A stretch of 64,000 nucleotides of DNA, taken from Ruminococcus sp. (GTDB taxonomy: Bacteria; Bacillota; Clostridia; Oscillospirales; Ruminococcaceae). The stretch lies in NCBI GenBank assembly GCA_015066745.1, contig SVNW01000006.1, forward strand, positions 1 to 64,000, written 5' to 3'. Both the position numbers and the translations under genes were made by a program. Shown one piece after another: positions 47,236-54,867 of the stretch. The notes under the pieces were generated by a model. That model worked only from the letters and a program-made list of their open reading frames with translations. It was not told the origin of the DNA and made no database searches. The stretch's first letter is position 1. Each line of letters begins with the position of its first letter.

Positions 47236-47874
47236 ATGACAGAACTTGCTATACCTTCAGAATACGAAGGTTCATTGTGTGAAATAAAAACAACGGAAAA
47301 TACTTTGATAGCGACAGGGAAAATCGAAAAAATAAACCGCAGCGGAGTAAAGATAAAAGATCGTCACAACGATATGAATATGCTTCCTTACGGTCAGTCA
47401 CTGAAAATAAATGTATTTAATACAAAACTCGGTTTCAGAGCGTTTGTTGGTTCCGTGTACACATCTTCAAAAGGGGAACTTTATCTTACCGATGTAGTAA
47501 GCCTTATAGAACACGAAAGACGAAATTCTTTCCGTGTTGATGTAAATATGAATACAAAGATAAGGTATACTCAGAATTCATATGAACCAAGGAGCGGAGT
47601 AGCCGATATAATTCTCAGAGATATCAGTCTTAACGGTATAAAGTTTACAAGCAGAAATCAGCTCGGACGACTGACTGTTATTGACATAGAGATCGATATC
47701 GGCAAGAGAAAGCCGATAAGTTTACAGTATAAGATCGTTCGCATTATAGGCGAAGGAAGAGGTCTTACCACATATGGTTGCGAATATATAAGTGATTCGA
47801 ACAACAGTAAGAGTAATGATGCTTTGTGTTCATACTTATTCAAAAAACAGCATCAGTTTTTAAATAGAAAATAA
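47236..47874 (+). CDS. PilZ-domain protein, YcgR-like c-di-GMP receptor
   Basis: 212 aa with an N-terminal YcgR-like beta-barrel domain and a PilZ domain showing both ligand motifs: the arginine motif in ERRNSFRV and the DISLNGIKF box (D/NxSxxG). Such proteins bind cyclic di-GMP and brake the flagellar motor. Start ATG 47236 lies after a GGGGGGAAT ribosome-binding site; an open frame continues upstream but overlaps the FhlB-like gene. Last gene of the operon, before a terminator. Confidence 0.9.
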   Translation: MTELAIPSEYEGSLCEIKTTENTLIATGKIEKINRSGVKIKDRHNDMNMLPYGQSLKINVFNTKLGFRAFVGSVYTSSKGELYLTDVVSLIEHERRNSFRVDVNMNTKIRYTQNSYEPRSGVADIILRDISLNGIKFTSRNQLGRLTVIDIEIDIGKRKPISLQYKIVRIIGEGRGLTTYGCEYISDSNNSKSNDALCSYLFKKQHQFLNRK

Positions 47875-47881
47875 AAATCAG

Positions 47882-47925
47882 ACACATCATGACAGCTTAT
47901 AAATAGTTGTTTTGGTGTGTTTTTT
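47882..47925 (+). terminator. Terminator of the flagellar operon
   Basis: ACACATCA (47882-47889) pairs with TGGTGTGT (47913-47920) including one G-T pair, with further pairing inside, followed by TTTTTG. Confidence 0.75.
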
Positions 47926-48019
47926 GTTTGTTTAAAAATTTCCTGAAAATTTCATTGAATTTGTCATAAATATCATTTATAAACATATTTTTCTATGTTA
48001 TAATATTAATTGAAAATCA

Positions 48020-48048
48020 TTGTTAAATCCACTGTTACGTGGTATAAT
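48020..48048 (+). promoter_or_regulatory. Sigma-A promoter of the Rpn-like fragment
   Basis: -35 TTGTTA (48020-48025), 17-bp spacer, -10 TATAAT (48043-48048), just before AAAGGAG and the ATG at 48064. A second TATAAT-like box lies at about 47999-48005. Confidence 0.7.
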
Positions 48049-48063
48049 TAAAGGAGAACACAA

Positions 48064-48369
48064 ATGGAAAACAAACCGACATTATTATCGCAGAACATCG
48101 ATGCTGCATCATACAGCCCCGAACTTGACAACACCTGCAAAAAGTTACTGTCACACCGTATCATACTTGCTATGATCTTATGTGAAGTAACAAAAGAATT
48201 TCAGGGGATAACACCGCAGGAAGCGGTAAAATACATTGACACACCGCATATAAGCACTGATGCACTCGATCCTGATATACCCGATGTTATCACAGGTGAT
48301 GACAAAGAAAGTCTTTCGGTAATGAGCAAGGAAACAAGAACTTTTGATATAGTAGCAAATAATATTTAA
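48064..48369 (+). pseudogene. N-terminal part of a Rpn/PD-(D/E)XK transposase-like protein
   Basis: 101 aa beginning MENKPTLLSQNIDAASYSPELDN with LLSHRIILAMILCEVTKEFQG and DPDIPDVITGDDKES, which resembles the N-terminus of clostridial PD-(D/E)XK 'transposase' proteins that are normally around 300 aa. It stops 50 bp before the TnpB-like gene, and no catalytic ExQ/ExK motif is present. It keeps a good promoter and Shine-Dalgarno (AAAGGAGAA). Likely truncated, probably by the insertion that follows; a small independent protein cannot be excluded. Confidence 0.55.
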
Positions 48370-48375
48370 AATAAT

Positions 48376-49672
48376 AAAATATATATTGAAATTTTTATAA
48401 AAGAGGTGATCTGTAAAAAATGAGTGAATTAATAACAACTACAAGAGTAGAAAAACATGTAATCAAATCATCATGCAGTTATTTTTCTATGCTGATGGAT
48501 TTCTGCCATAAGTCTAAAAATCTGTATAATCATGCAAACTATATCATTCGTAACAAGTTTACCAAAGAAAATATTTTAGTCAGTTACGGAGAACTTGATA
48601 AAATCCTGAAAAAAGACTACGACTATCCTGATTATCAAAGCATGCCCACCGCACAGACAGCACAACAAACGTTAAGACTGCTCTGCAAGAACTGGAAATC
48701 GTTTTTTAAGAGTATAAAAGACTGGAAAAAACACAAAGATAAATATCTCGGCAGACCCAAACTACCGAAATATCTTAAAAAAGACGGTCAATATATCCTT
48801 ATACTTACCAATCAGAACTGCAAACTACAGAACGGAAAAATCAAGTTTCCGAAAACATTCTGCGGTTTTGAAATAACTCCTGAATTTATTAAAAACGATA
48901 ATGCAGTATCATTTCAACAGGTTCGTTTTTTGCCAAGAAGAAACAGAATAGTCGTGGAAGTGGTGTACACAGTAGCTGTTTTGAAAGAAAAGCCCGATAA
49001 CAACAGATATATAGGAATTGATATAGGTGTGGATAACCTTGCTACTGTTTGCAACAACATATCAGACAAAGCTTTTATCATTAACGGTAAACCGTTAAAG
49101 TCAATAAACAAATACTATAACAAAAAAATCAGTCATTATCGAGAAGTTGCAAAAAGAATGAACAATAATGATTACTCTTTAAGAATGCATAGACTAACGG
49201 TAAAACGTAATTCAAAAATAGAAGACTACCTACACAAATCAAGCAGATATATTGTTGATTATTGCAGAGAAAACAACATCAATACCATTGTTGTAGGCAA
49301 CAACAAAGAGTGGAAACAACACGCTGATATGGGCAGGAAAAACAATCAGACTTTCGTGCAGATTCCTTTTACAAGATTTATAGATATGATTCGTTACAAA
49401 GCAGAAGAATATGGTGTAGCCGTCATAGAGACCGAAGAGAGCTATACAAGCGGAACGAGTTTTATAGATAATGAAGAACCGGTAAAAGAGAATTACAATA
49501 AATCCAGAAGAGTACACAGGGGTTTATTCAGAGCAAACGAAAATAAGCTGATAAATGCAGACTTAAACGGTGCATATCAGATATTAAAGAAAGTATTCCC
49601 AATAAAATGGGATATAGGGTGTGTGTTACACCCGGTTGTAGTAAACTTGGGTTAGCCCTGAGTTGAACAATA
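48376..49672 (+). mobile_element. Solo TnpB (IS1341-type) element
   Basis: TnpB-like gene plus structured 3' end without a TnpA transposase. The 3' structure has hairpin GGGTGT (49617-49622) / ACACCC (49628-49633), overlapping the end of the coding region, and then GGG/CCC around 49649-49658, as expected for an omega-RNA. Both ends are approximate: the left is placed after the interrupted Rpn fragment, and the right near TTGAACAA (49663-49670). Confidence 0.5.
48420..49655 (+). CDS. tnpB: TnpB-like RNA-guided nuclease family protein (IS605 OrfB family)
   Basis: 411 aa, intact. RuvC-I aspartate Asp201 in YIGIDIGVDNLATV and RuvC-III aspartate Asp381 in LINADLNGAY are present. At the RuvC-II position the usual glutamate is replaced (TIVVGNNKEWKQ, about 289-300), and the CxxC zinc ribbon between RuvC-II and III is absent (VIETEESYTSGTSF instead). 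This is a known TnpB subgroup; Glu337 or its neighbours may supply the missing acid, or the protein may be nuclease-dead. No tnpA is present. Shine-Dalgarno GAGGTGAT lies 9 nt upstream. Located next to flagellin A. Confidence 0.88.
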   Translation: MSELITTTRVEKHVIKSSCSYFSMLMDFCHKSKNLYNHANYIIRNKFTKENILVSYGELDKILKKDYDYPDYQSMPTAQTAQQTLRLLCKNWKSFFKSIKDWKKHKDKYLGRPKLPKYLKKDGQYILILTNQNCKLQNGKIKFPKTFCGFEITPEFIKNDNAVSFQQVRFLPRRNRIVVEVVYTVAVLKEKPDNNRYIGIDIGVDNLATVCNNISDKAFIINGKPLKSINKYYNKKISHYREVAKRMNNNDYSLRMHRLTVKRNSKIEDYLHKSSRYIVDYCRENNINTIVVGNNKEWKQHADMGRKNNQTFVQIPFTRFIDMIRYKAEEYGVAVIETEESYTSGTSFIDNEEPVKENYNKSRRVHRGLFRANENKLINADLNGAYQILKKVFPIKWDIGCVLHPVVVNLG

Positions 49673-49751
49673 AATAAAATATGTTTTAATAAAATTTTAT
49701 ATTATTTTTATTAAGTTTAATATTTTTAATAACATAACCACAGCAATATCG

Positions 49752-49883
49752 ATGATAAAAGACAATCTTTCAGATGATAAAGTTGTTTTGTACACAAAAT
49801 TGCCAATCTCATCGGTTCAGATGATAAGACGACAACTTGATAAAGGTGTAGAAGATATTCAAGAGATAATGAATTTGCTTTGA
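49752..49883 (+). pseudogene. Short coding remnant, possible C-terminal tail
   Basis: Open frame reading TAISMIKDNLSDDKVVL and ending EDIQEIMNLL with stop TGA, without a ribosome-binding site; the frame is already open before the ATG. It looks like the C-terminal end of a protein, possibly the other side of the gene broken by the TnpB element, but no motif proves this. 43 codons from ATG 49752. Confidence 0.35.
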
Positions 49884-49919
49884 GTTGCAAAAATTTTTTA
49901 TTAAGTTTTGAATGTATAT

Positions 49920-49958
49920 CTCCAAACAGTGAAAAGTAAGCTGTTTGGAGGTTTTTTT
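49920..49958 (+). terminator. Terminator upstream of flagellin A
   Basis: Perfect 10-bp stem CTCCAAACAG (49920-49929) / CTGTTTGGAG (49941-49950), then GTTTTTTT. Insulates flagellin A from the TnpB region. Confidence 0.93.
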
Positions 49959-50024
49959 ATCTTAATTAATGGAAAATATTACAATACAACTATAATAATA
50001 CAAATAAATTCAAATTTGTCTGGT

Positions 50025-50120
50025 ATTTCGGGGTATAAAAAATGTCAGATAGTGTAAGGATTATGGGGAAATGAAAGAAATTTACACGAAACGCAACCTA
50101 TATTACATGGAGGTATTATT
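50025..50120 (+). promoter_or_regulatory. Conserved upstream region and leader of flagellin A
   Basis: From AAATTCAAATTT (about 50009) to the start codon this region is almost identical to that of flagellin C. The last 31 bases before ATG are identical in flagellins A, C and D. It ends in TTACATGGAGGTATTATT, where the Shine-Dalgarno is embedded in an ACAnGGA motif of the type bound by CsrA. The promoter itself was not recognised. Confidence 0.5.
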
Positions 50121-50151
50121 ATGGGTATGGTAGTTAGAACTAATATGGCAG
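50090..50151 (+). repeat. 62-bp flagellin 5' block, copy A
   Basis: Leader, Shine-Dalgarno and first ten codons of flagellin A. Identical in flagellins C (inverted) and D (direct), although the genes differ at many codons just downstream. Confidence 0.9.
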
Positions 50152-51725
50152 CGCTTAACGCTAATAACGCATTGAACATGGCTTCAAAAACACAGCAGAA
50201 TGCTATGCAGAAACTCGCATCGGGATTCAGAATCAACAAGGCAGCTGATGATGCTTCAGGTCTTGCTATTTCCGAGAAGATGAAGAATCAGATCAAGGCT
50301 CTTGATACAGCAGCTGATAACAGTGAAGACGGTGCAAACCTCATTCAGACAGCTGAAGGTTACATGGCTGAAACTCATGATATGCTCAACAGAATGGTTG
50401 AACTTTCTGAAAAGGCTGCCAATGGTGTTCTTGAAGATACAGACCGTGACGCACTTCAGGACGAAATGGATGAACTTTGTGCAGAAATCGACAGAATAGC
50501 TACTACAGCTAACTTCAACGGACGTAAGCTTATGGACGGTTCTATCGGTTCAAACGGTACAGTTGAAATTACAAGTGATGCAACCGGTAATCATTATTCA
50601 GTTTCAGACAGTGCACCTGCAGGTGCAACTGAGAAGAAACTCGTTGGATCAATAGATCCAGCTGCAATCGCTGCTACAGCATTGGATGAAGTTGAAGGCA
50701 GTTTAAAGGATGATTTACTTAGTAAGATTACAGCAGCTGCAGAAGCATCTGCAAAGGCAAGTGGCGTTACTACCGAAGTAAAAATTACTGTTGCGGTTAA
50801 TAGAGAAGGTAAAGTAATTGCTGACAATGCTATTGAAGACGGTTCACCCGAAGCAACAGCATTACAAACTGCTCAGGATGCTGTTGATAATTATGTCAGC
50901 ATTGGAGATGGACAAACCATTACGACAGCTGGAGCACCTACAGCCACATTTTTGACAGCATTAGACAACGCTGGTTATGACACTACTGGTTTGACTGCTG
51001 GTACTAATTATTCTGCTGCTCAAGCTGATGCTGTACAGGCATTTGTTAATAAGTATGACGCTCGACAGTTGAAAACTCTTAATGATGCAGTTGCTGACAT
51101 TGTAGGTAATGGAACAAGAGCAGCCACAGGTGATGCATATGATGCAGCTGACAATCAATCAGGTTTTTCTTTGATTGAAGTAACTGTAACTCCTGCAACA
51201 TTAGATACAGCTACAGTAAATGAAGGAATCAAGCTCCAGATTGGTGAATCTTCAACAGCAGCTGATAAATTGAACGTTGAAGTTGGTAGCTTCCACACTG
51301 ATACACTTCTTGGTGGTATAGATAACTTTACAAACAAGACAGCAGGTGCTACGGGCGAAACTGATGAGGTGGCTACAGCAGCTACAAAGGCTAACTCAAC
51401 AGCTACATACAACAATGCTATCACAATTGATATTTCTGACCAGAATAAAGCATCTGCAGCAGCAGACGCACTCCGTCAGGTAAGTAATTACGTATCAGAT
51501 CAGAGAGGTAAACTTGGTGCTCAGCAGAACAGACTTGAACACACAGTAAACAACCTCACAACAGCATCTGAAAACATCACAGCTTCAAACAGCAGAATCC
51601 GTGATACAAACATGGCAGAAGAAATGATGAGCTACACAAGCAAGAACGTAATTGCTCAGGCAGCTCAGGCTATGCTCGCACAGGCTAACTCTCAGCCTCA
51701 GAACGTTCTCTCACTTCTCCAGTAA
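50121..51725 (+). CDS. fliC: Flagellin A
   Basis: Filament subunit, 534 aa. Conserved D0/D1 ends: MGMVVRTNMAALNANNALNMASKTQQNAMQKLASGFRINKAADDASGL type N-terminus and a C-terminus with NSRIRDTNMAEEMM and AMLAQANSQPQNVLSLLQ. The central region (about residues 160-430) is rich in A, T and D, has no close counterpart in the other copies and forms the exposed D2/D3 part. Full gene and 3' flank match flagellin C at both ends, so they are recent paralogues. Confidence 0.96.
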   Translation: MGMVVRTNMAALNANNALNMASKTQQNAMQKLASGFRINKAADDASGLAISEKMKNQIKALDTAADNSEDGANLIQTAEGYMAETHDMLNRMVELSEKAANGVLEDTDRDALQDEMDELCAEIDRIATTANFNGRKLMDGSIGSNGTVEITSDATGNHYSVSDSAPAGATEKKLVGSIDPAAIAATALDEVEGSLKDDLLSKITAAAEASAKASGVTTEVKITVAVNREGKVIADNAIEDGSPEATALQTAQDAVDNYVSIGDGQTITTAGAPTATFLTALDNAGYDTTGLTAGTNYSAAQADAVQAFVNKYDARQLKTLNDAVADIVGNGTRAATGDAYDAADNQSGFSLIEVTVTPATLDTATVNEGIKLQIGESSTAADKLNVEVGSFHTDTLLGGIDNFTNKTAGATGETDEVATAATKANSTATYNNAITIDISDQNKASAAADALRQVSNYVSDQRGKLGAQQNRLEHTVNNLTTASENITASNSRIRDTNMAEEMMSYTSKNVIAQAAQAMLAQANSQPQNVLSLLQ

Positions 51726-51787
51726 GCTATTCACATCATGACTTTAAGCGTTAGAACTTAATATAATTACGATATAGGGTTTGGGGG

Positions 51788-51823
51788 ACACCGCAGTGTT
51801 TATATGCACTGCGGTGTTTTTTT
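51788..51823 (+). terminator. Terminator of flagellin A
   Basis: 11-bp stem ACACCGCAGTG (51788-51798) / CACTGCGGTGT (51807-51817), then a T run. It follows the conserved 3' flank shared with flagellin C. Confidence 0.95.
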
Positions 51824-52028
51824 ACTCCCCTATTTCAAATATACCATATGCATAATTTCTCACTTCACACCAAAAACAAACATCGCACAAAATATTTTTA
51901 GAATTTTCTTGAAATTTATCAGAAAATGTATTTACATTTGCACGAATATATGTTATAATATTCCTTGTTAAATAATGCATAAATATTGTATTATATCTAT
52001 TTTTGTGTTATACTAGAAAGGGGAATTT
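51824..52028 (+). promoter_or_regulatory. Intergenic region with promoter of the Rpn array
   Basis: AT-rich. Contains -35 TTTACA (51931-51936), 17-bp spacer, -10 TATAAT (51954-51959). A second match, TTGTAT (51986-51991) with TATACT (52009-52014), is too near the start to leave room for the ribosome-binding site. The layout resembles the promoter region before the Rpn-like fragment at 48 kb. Confidence 0.6.
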
Positions 52029-53003
52029 ATGAGTACAATTGATACTGTAACAAAAGAATTTATAAGCGACAATGAAGTTTTTGCAGACGTGGTAAACTTT
52101 CTGATTTTCGATGGCGAACAGGTCGTTACACCCGATTCGCTCATTGAAATGGACTCTACTTCTGTCGCTGTTCCGTATGGTACAGATAATTCGGGAACAC
52201 CGGTGCAGAAAGAACGTGATGTCATAAAAAACGTCACCTGTAAAATGTATTCCGATATGGTTTTTGCCATCGTCGGAATCGAAAATCAGACAAACGTAAA
52301 CTACGCTATGCCTGTAAGAAATATGCTCTATGACGCTCTTACATACACCGGACAGGTTGAAAAGGCGAATAAGAGTTATCGCAAAGAAAAAGTAAAACTT
52401 TCAGGTGTGGAGTTTTTATCGCACTTTAAAAAAGACGACAAACTCATACCGGTTATCACACTCGTGATAAATTTCAGCCCCGACAAATGGGATGCACCTA
52501 TGACGCTTCACGAGATGATTGATTTCAAAAGTGATATACTTAAAAAGTTTATTCCCGACTACTGGATAAACGTCATAGAACCCGCTACGCTTACTAAAGA
52601 ACAACTAAAGAAGTTCACCACCGGTTTTCGTGAAGTCATGGAGTGCATCAAATGTTCGGAAGATATGTACGCCATGCAACAGGCATTGGCCGAAAACGAC
52701 AGATTTAAAAATCTGGACAGGAAAACGTCTAATGTTATGCGTTACTGTTCCGGATTAAAAATTGATTTTGAGACTGATGAGGAGGAATTTGATATGTGTA
52801 AGGCATTTGAGGATTATAAGGATCTTGGGAAGAGTGAAGGATTTGAGGAAGGTATTGCTATCGGAGAACATAATGGATTAACTAAAGGGCTTGCTAAATT
52901 TGCAACATATCTTCTTGAAAATAATGTTGACATTGAAGAGATTGTCGCCCAAACAGGACTTTCATATGATGAGATTATGAAAATCAAAGAATCTCTGACG
53001 TAA
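52029..53003 (+). CDS. Rpn-family PD-(D/E)XK nuclease, copy 1 (full length)
   Basis: 324 aa of the Rpn/transposase_31 family of DNA nucleases, linked in other bacteria to phage defence and recombination. N-terminus SDNEVFADVVNFLIFDGEQVV; the catalytic-type segment VFAIVGIENQTNVNYAMP has Glu85-x-Gln87 in the usual family variant. The C-terminal part after residue 255 is helical with GFEEGIAIGEHNG and ends LLENNVDIEEIVAQTGLSYDEIM. Shine-Dalgarno AAAGGGG lies upstream. An internal start with its own ribosome-binding site lies at 52794. Only this copy has a complete N-terminus and a promoter. Confidence 0.88.
   Translation: MSTIDTVTKEFISDNEVFADVVNFLIFDGEQVVTPDSLIEMDSTSVAVPYGTDNSGTPVQKERDVIKNVTCKMYSDMVFAIVGIENQTNVNYAMPVRNMLYDALTYTGQVEKANKSYRKEKVKLSGVEFLSHFKKDDKLIPVITLVINFSPDKWDAPMTLHEMIDFKSDILKKFIPDYWINVIEPATLTKEQLKKFTTGFREVMECIKCSEDMYAMQQALAENDRFKNLDRKTSNVMRYCSGLKIDFETDEEEFDMCKAFEDYKDLGKSEGFEEGIAIGEHNGLTKGLAKFATYLLENNVDIEEIVAQTGLSYDEIMKIKESLT
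52779..52796 (+). promoter_or_regulatory. Internal ribosome-binding site and ATG in Rpn copy 1
   Basis: GAGGAGG (52779-52785) is followed after 8 nt by an in-frame ATG (52794). Translation from here would give a 69-aa C-terminal product (MCKAFEDYKDLG...). Rpn genes elsewhere are reported to make a small C-terminal protein from an internal start that inhibits the full-length toxin. Confidence 0.5.
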
Positions 53004-53094
53004 AAATATTTAAACTGAAGATGAAATTTATCCCCATGCAGAAATAATACTGTCTGTAGCTGTTCCGTATGGTACAGATAATTCTGGAACACCG

Positions 53095-53907
53095 GTGCAG
53101 AAAGAACGTGATGTCATAAAAAACGTCACCTGTAAAATGTATTCCGATATGGTTTTTGCCATCGTCGGAATCGAAAATCAGACAAACGTAAACTACGCTA
53201 TGCCTGTAAGAAATATGCTCTATGACGCTCTTACATACACCGGACAGGTTGAAAAGGCAAATAAGAGCTATCGCAAAGAAAAAGTAAAACTTTCAGGTGT
53301 GGAGTTTTTATCGCACTTTAAAAAAGACGACAAACTCATACCGGTCATCACACTCGTGATAAATTTCAGCCCCGACAAATGGGACGCACCTATGACGCTT
53401 CATGAGATGATTGATTTCAAAAGTGATATACTTAAAAAGTTTGTTCCCGACTACTGGATAAACGTCATAGAACCCGCTACGCTTACTAAAGAACAACTAA
53501 AGAAGTTCACCACCGGTTTTCGTGAAGTCATGGAATGCATCAAATGTTCGGAAGATATGTACGCCATGCAACAGGCATTGGCCGAAAACGACAGATTTAA
53601 AAATCTGGACAGGAAAACGTCAAATGTTATGCGTTACTGTTCCGGATTAAAAATTGATTTTGAGACTGATGAGGAGGAATTTGATATGTGTAAGGCATTT
53701 GAGGATTATAAGGATCTTGGGAAGAGTGAAGGATTTGAGGAAGGTAAAAACGAAGGTATTGCCATCGGAGAACACAACGGATTAACTAAGGGGCTTGCTA
53801 AATTTGCAACATATCTTCTTGAAAATAATGTTGACATTGAAGAAATTGTCGCTCAAACAGGACTTTCATATGATGAGATTATGAAAATCAAAGAATCTCT
53901 GACGTAA
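53095..53907 (+). CDS. Rpn-family nuclease copy 2, N-terminally truncated
   Basis: Nearly identical to copy 1 from residue 45 onward but lacking the first 44 residues and the promoter. The first possible start is GTG 53095 (VQKERDVIKN), which has no ribosome-binding site; the frame is open back to 53014. The ExQ segment IVGIENQ is kept. Contains an extra GKNE unit (EGFEEGKNEGIAIGEHNG). The internal ATG at 53686 after GAGGAGG is well placed and would give 73 aa. It may express only that short product, or be a pseudogene read through from copy 1. Confidence 0.7.
   Translation: MQKERDVIKNVTCKMYSDMVFAIVGIENQTNVNYAMPVRNMLYDALTYTGQVEKANKSYRKEKVKLSGVEFLSHFKKDDKLIPVITLVINFSPDKWDAPMTLHEMIDFKSDILKKFVPDYWINVIEPATLTKEQLKKFTTGFREVMECIKCSEDMYAMQQALAENDRFKNLDRKTSNVMRYCSGLKIDFETDEEEFDMCKAFEDYKDLGKSEGFEEGKNEGIAIGEHNGLTKGLAKFATYLLENNVDIEEIVAQTGLSYDEIMKIKESLT
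53671..53688 (+). promoter_or_regulatory. Internal ribosome-binding site and ATG in Rpn copy 2
   Basis: GAGGAGG (53671-53677), 8-nt gap, in-frame ATG 53686; predicted 73-aa C-terminal product. Confidence 0.5.
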
Positions 53908-54040
53908 AAATATTTAAACTGAAGATGAAATTTATCCCCATGCAGAAATAATACTGTCTGTCGCTGTTCCGTATGGTACGGATAATTCTGGAACACCGGT
54001 ACAGAAAGAACGTGATGTCATAAAAAACGTCACTTGTAAA

Positions 54041-54859
54041 ATGTATTCCGATATGGTCTTCGCCATCGTCGGAATCGAAAATCAGACAAACGTAAACTAC
54101 GCTATGCCTGTAAGAAATATGCTCTATGATGCTCTTACATACACCGGACAGGTTGAAAAGGCAAATAAGAGCTATCGCAAAGAAAAAGTAAAACTTTCAG
54201 GTGTGGAGTTTTTATCGCACTTTAAAAAAGACGACAAACTCATTCCGGTCATCACACTCGTGATAAATTTCAGCCCCGACAAATGGGATGCACCTATGAC
54301 ACTTCATGAGATGATTGATTTCAAAAGTGACATACTGAAAAAGTTTGTTCCCGATTACTGGATAAACGTCATAGAACCCGCTACGCTTACTAAAGAACAA
54401 CTGAAGAAGTTCACCACCGGTTTTCGTGAAGTCATGGAATGCATCAAATGTTCGGAAGATATGTACGCCATGCAACAGGCATTGGCCGAAAACGACAGAT
54501 TTAAAAATCTGGACAGGAAAACGTCAAATGTTATGCGTTACTGTTCCGGATTAAAAATTGATTTTGAGACTGACGAGGAGGAATTTGATATGTGTAAGGC
54601 ATTTGAGGATTATAAGGATCTTGGGAAGAGTGAAGGATTTGAGGAAGGTAAAAACGAAGGCCTTGAGGAAGGTATTGCCATCGGTAAAAATGAGGGTCTT
54701 GAGGAAGGTATTGCTATCGGAGAACATAATGGATTAACTAAGGGGCTTGCTAAATTTGCAACATATCTTCTTGAAAATAATGTTGACATTGAAGAGATTG
54801 TCGCCCAAACAGGACTTTCATACGATGAGATTATGAAAATTAAAGAATCATTGGCATAA
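54041..54859 (+). CDS. Rpn-family nuclease copy 3, N-terminally truncated
   Basis: Third copy, also lacking the first 44 codons. The GTG used as possible start in copy 2 is GTA here, so the first start is ATG 54041, two-thirds of a domain further in (MYSDMVFAIVGIENQ) and without a ribosome-binding site. Its C-terminal region is longest, with GKNEGLEEGIAIGKNEGLEEGIAIGEHNG-type repeats. The internal ATG at 54590 after GAGGAGG would give 89 aa. Expression of full-length protein is doubtful. Confidence 0.65.
   Translation: MYSDMVFAIVGIENQTNVNYAMPVRNMLYDALTYTGQVEKANKSYRKEKVKLSGVEFLSHFKKDDKLIPVITLVINFSPDKWDAPMTLHEMIDFKSDILKKFVPDYWINVIEPATLTKEQLKKFTTGFREVMECIKCSEDMYAMQQALAENDRFKNLDRKTSNVMRYCSGLKIDFETDEEEFDMCKAFEDYKDLGKSEGFEEGKNEGLEEGIAIGKNEGLEEGIAIGEHNGLTKGLAKFATYLLENNVDIEEIVAQTGLSYDEIMKIKESLA
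54575..54592 (+). promoter_or_regulatory. Internal ribosome-binding site and ATG in Rpn copy 3
   Basis: GAGGAGG (54575-54581), 8-nt gap, in-frame ATG 54590; predicted 89-aa C-terminal product, the longest of the three. Confidence 0.5.
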
Positions 54860-54867
54860 AAAATAGC

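Larger units (their letters stand above)
52161..54859 (+). repeat. Three tandem direct repeats of the Rpn gene
   Basis: Repeat period is 892 bp between copies 1 and 2 and 904 bp between copies 2 and 3, with near-identical sequence and identical junctions (about 50 bp of spacer ending GAAATAATACTG). The 5' breakpoint of each extra copy lies at codon 45 of the gene. Copy-to-copy differences are mainly added GKNE/GLEEGIAI units near the 3' end. Confidence 0.93.

Noticed and set aside
51986..52014. TTGTAT-N17-TATACT as main promoter of Rpn copy 1
   Set aside because: It would start transcription within about 8 nt of the start codon, removing the ribosome-binding site; the upstream TTTACA/TATAAT pair fits better.
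53014..53094. Alternative upstream start for Rpn copy 2
   Set aside because: The frame is open from 53014 but holds no ATG, GTG or TTG with a ribosome-binding site before GTG 53095.
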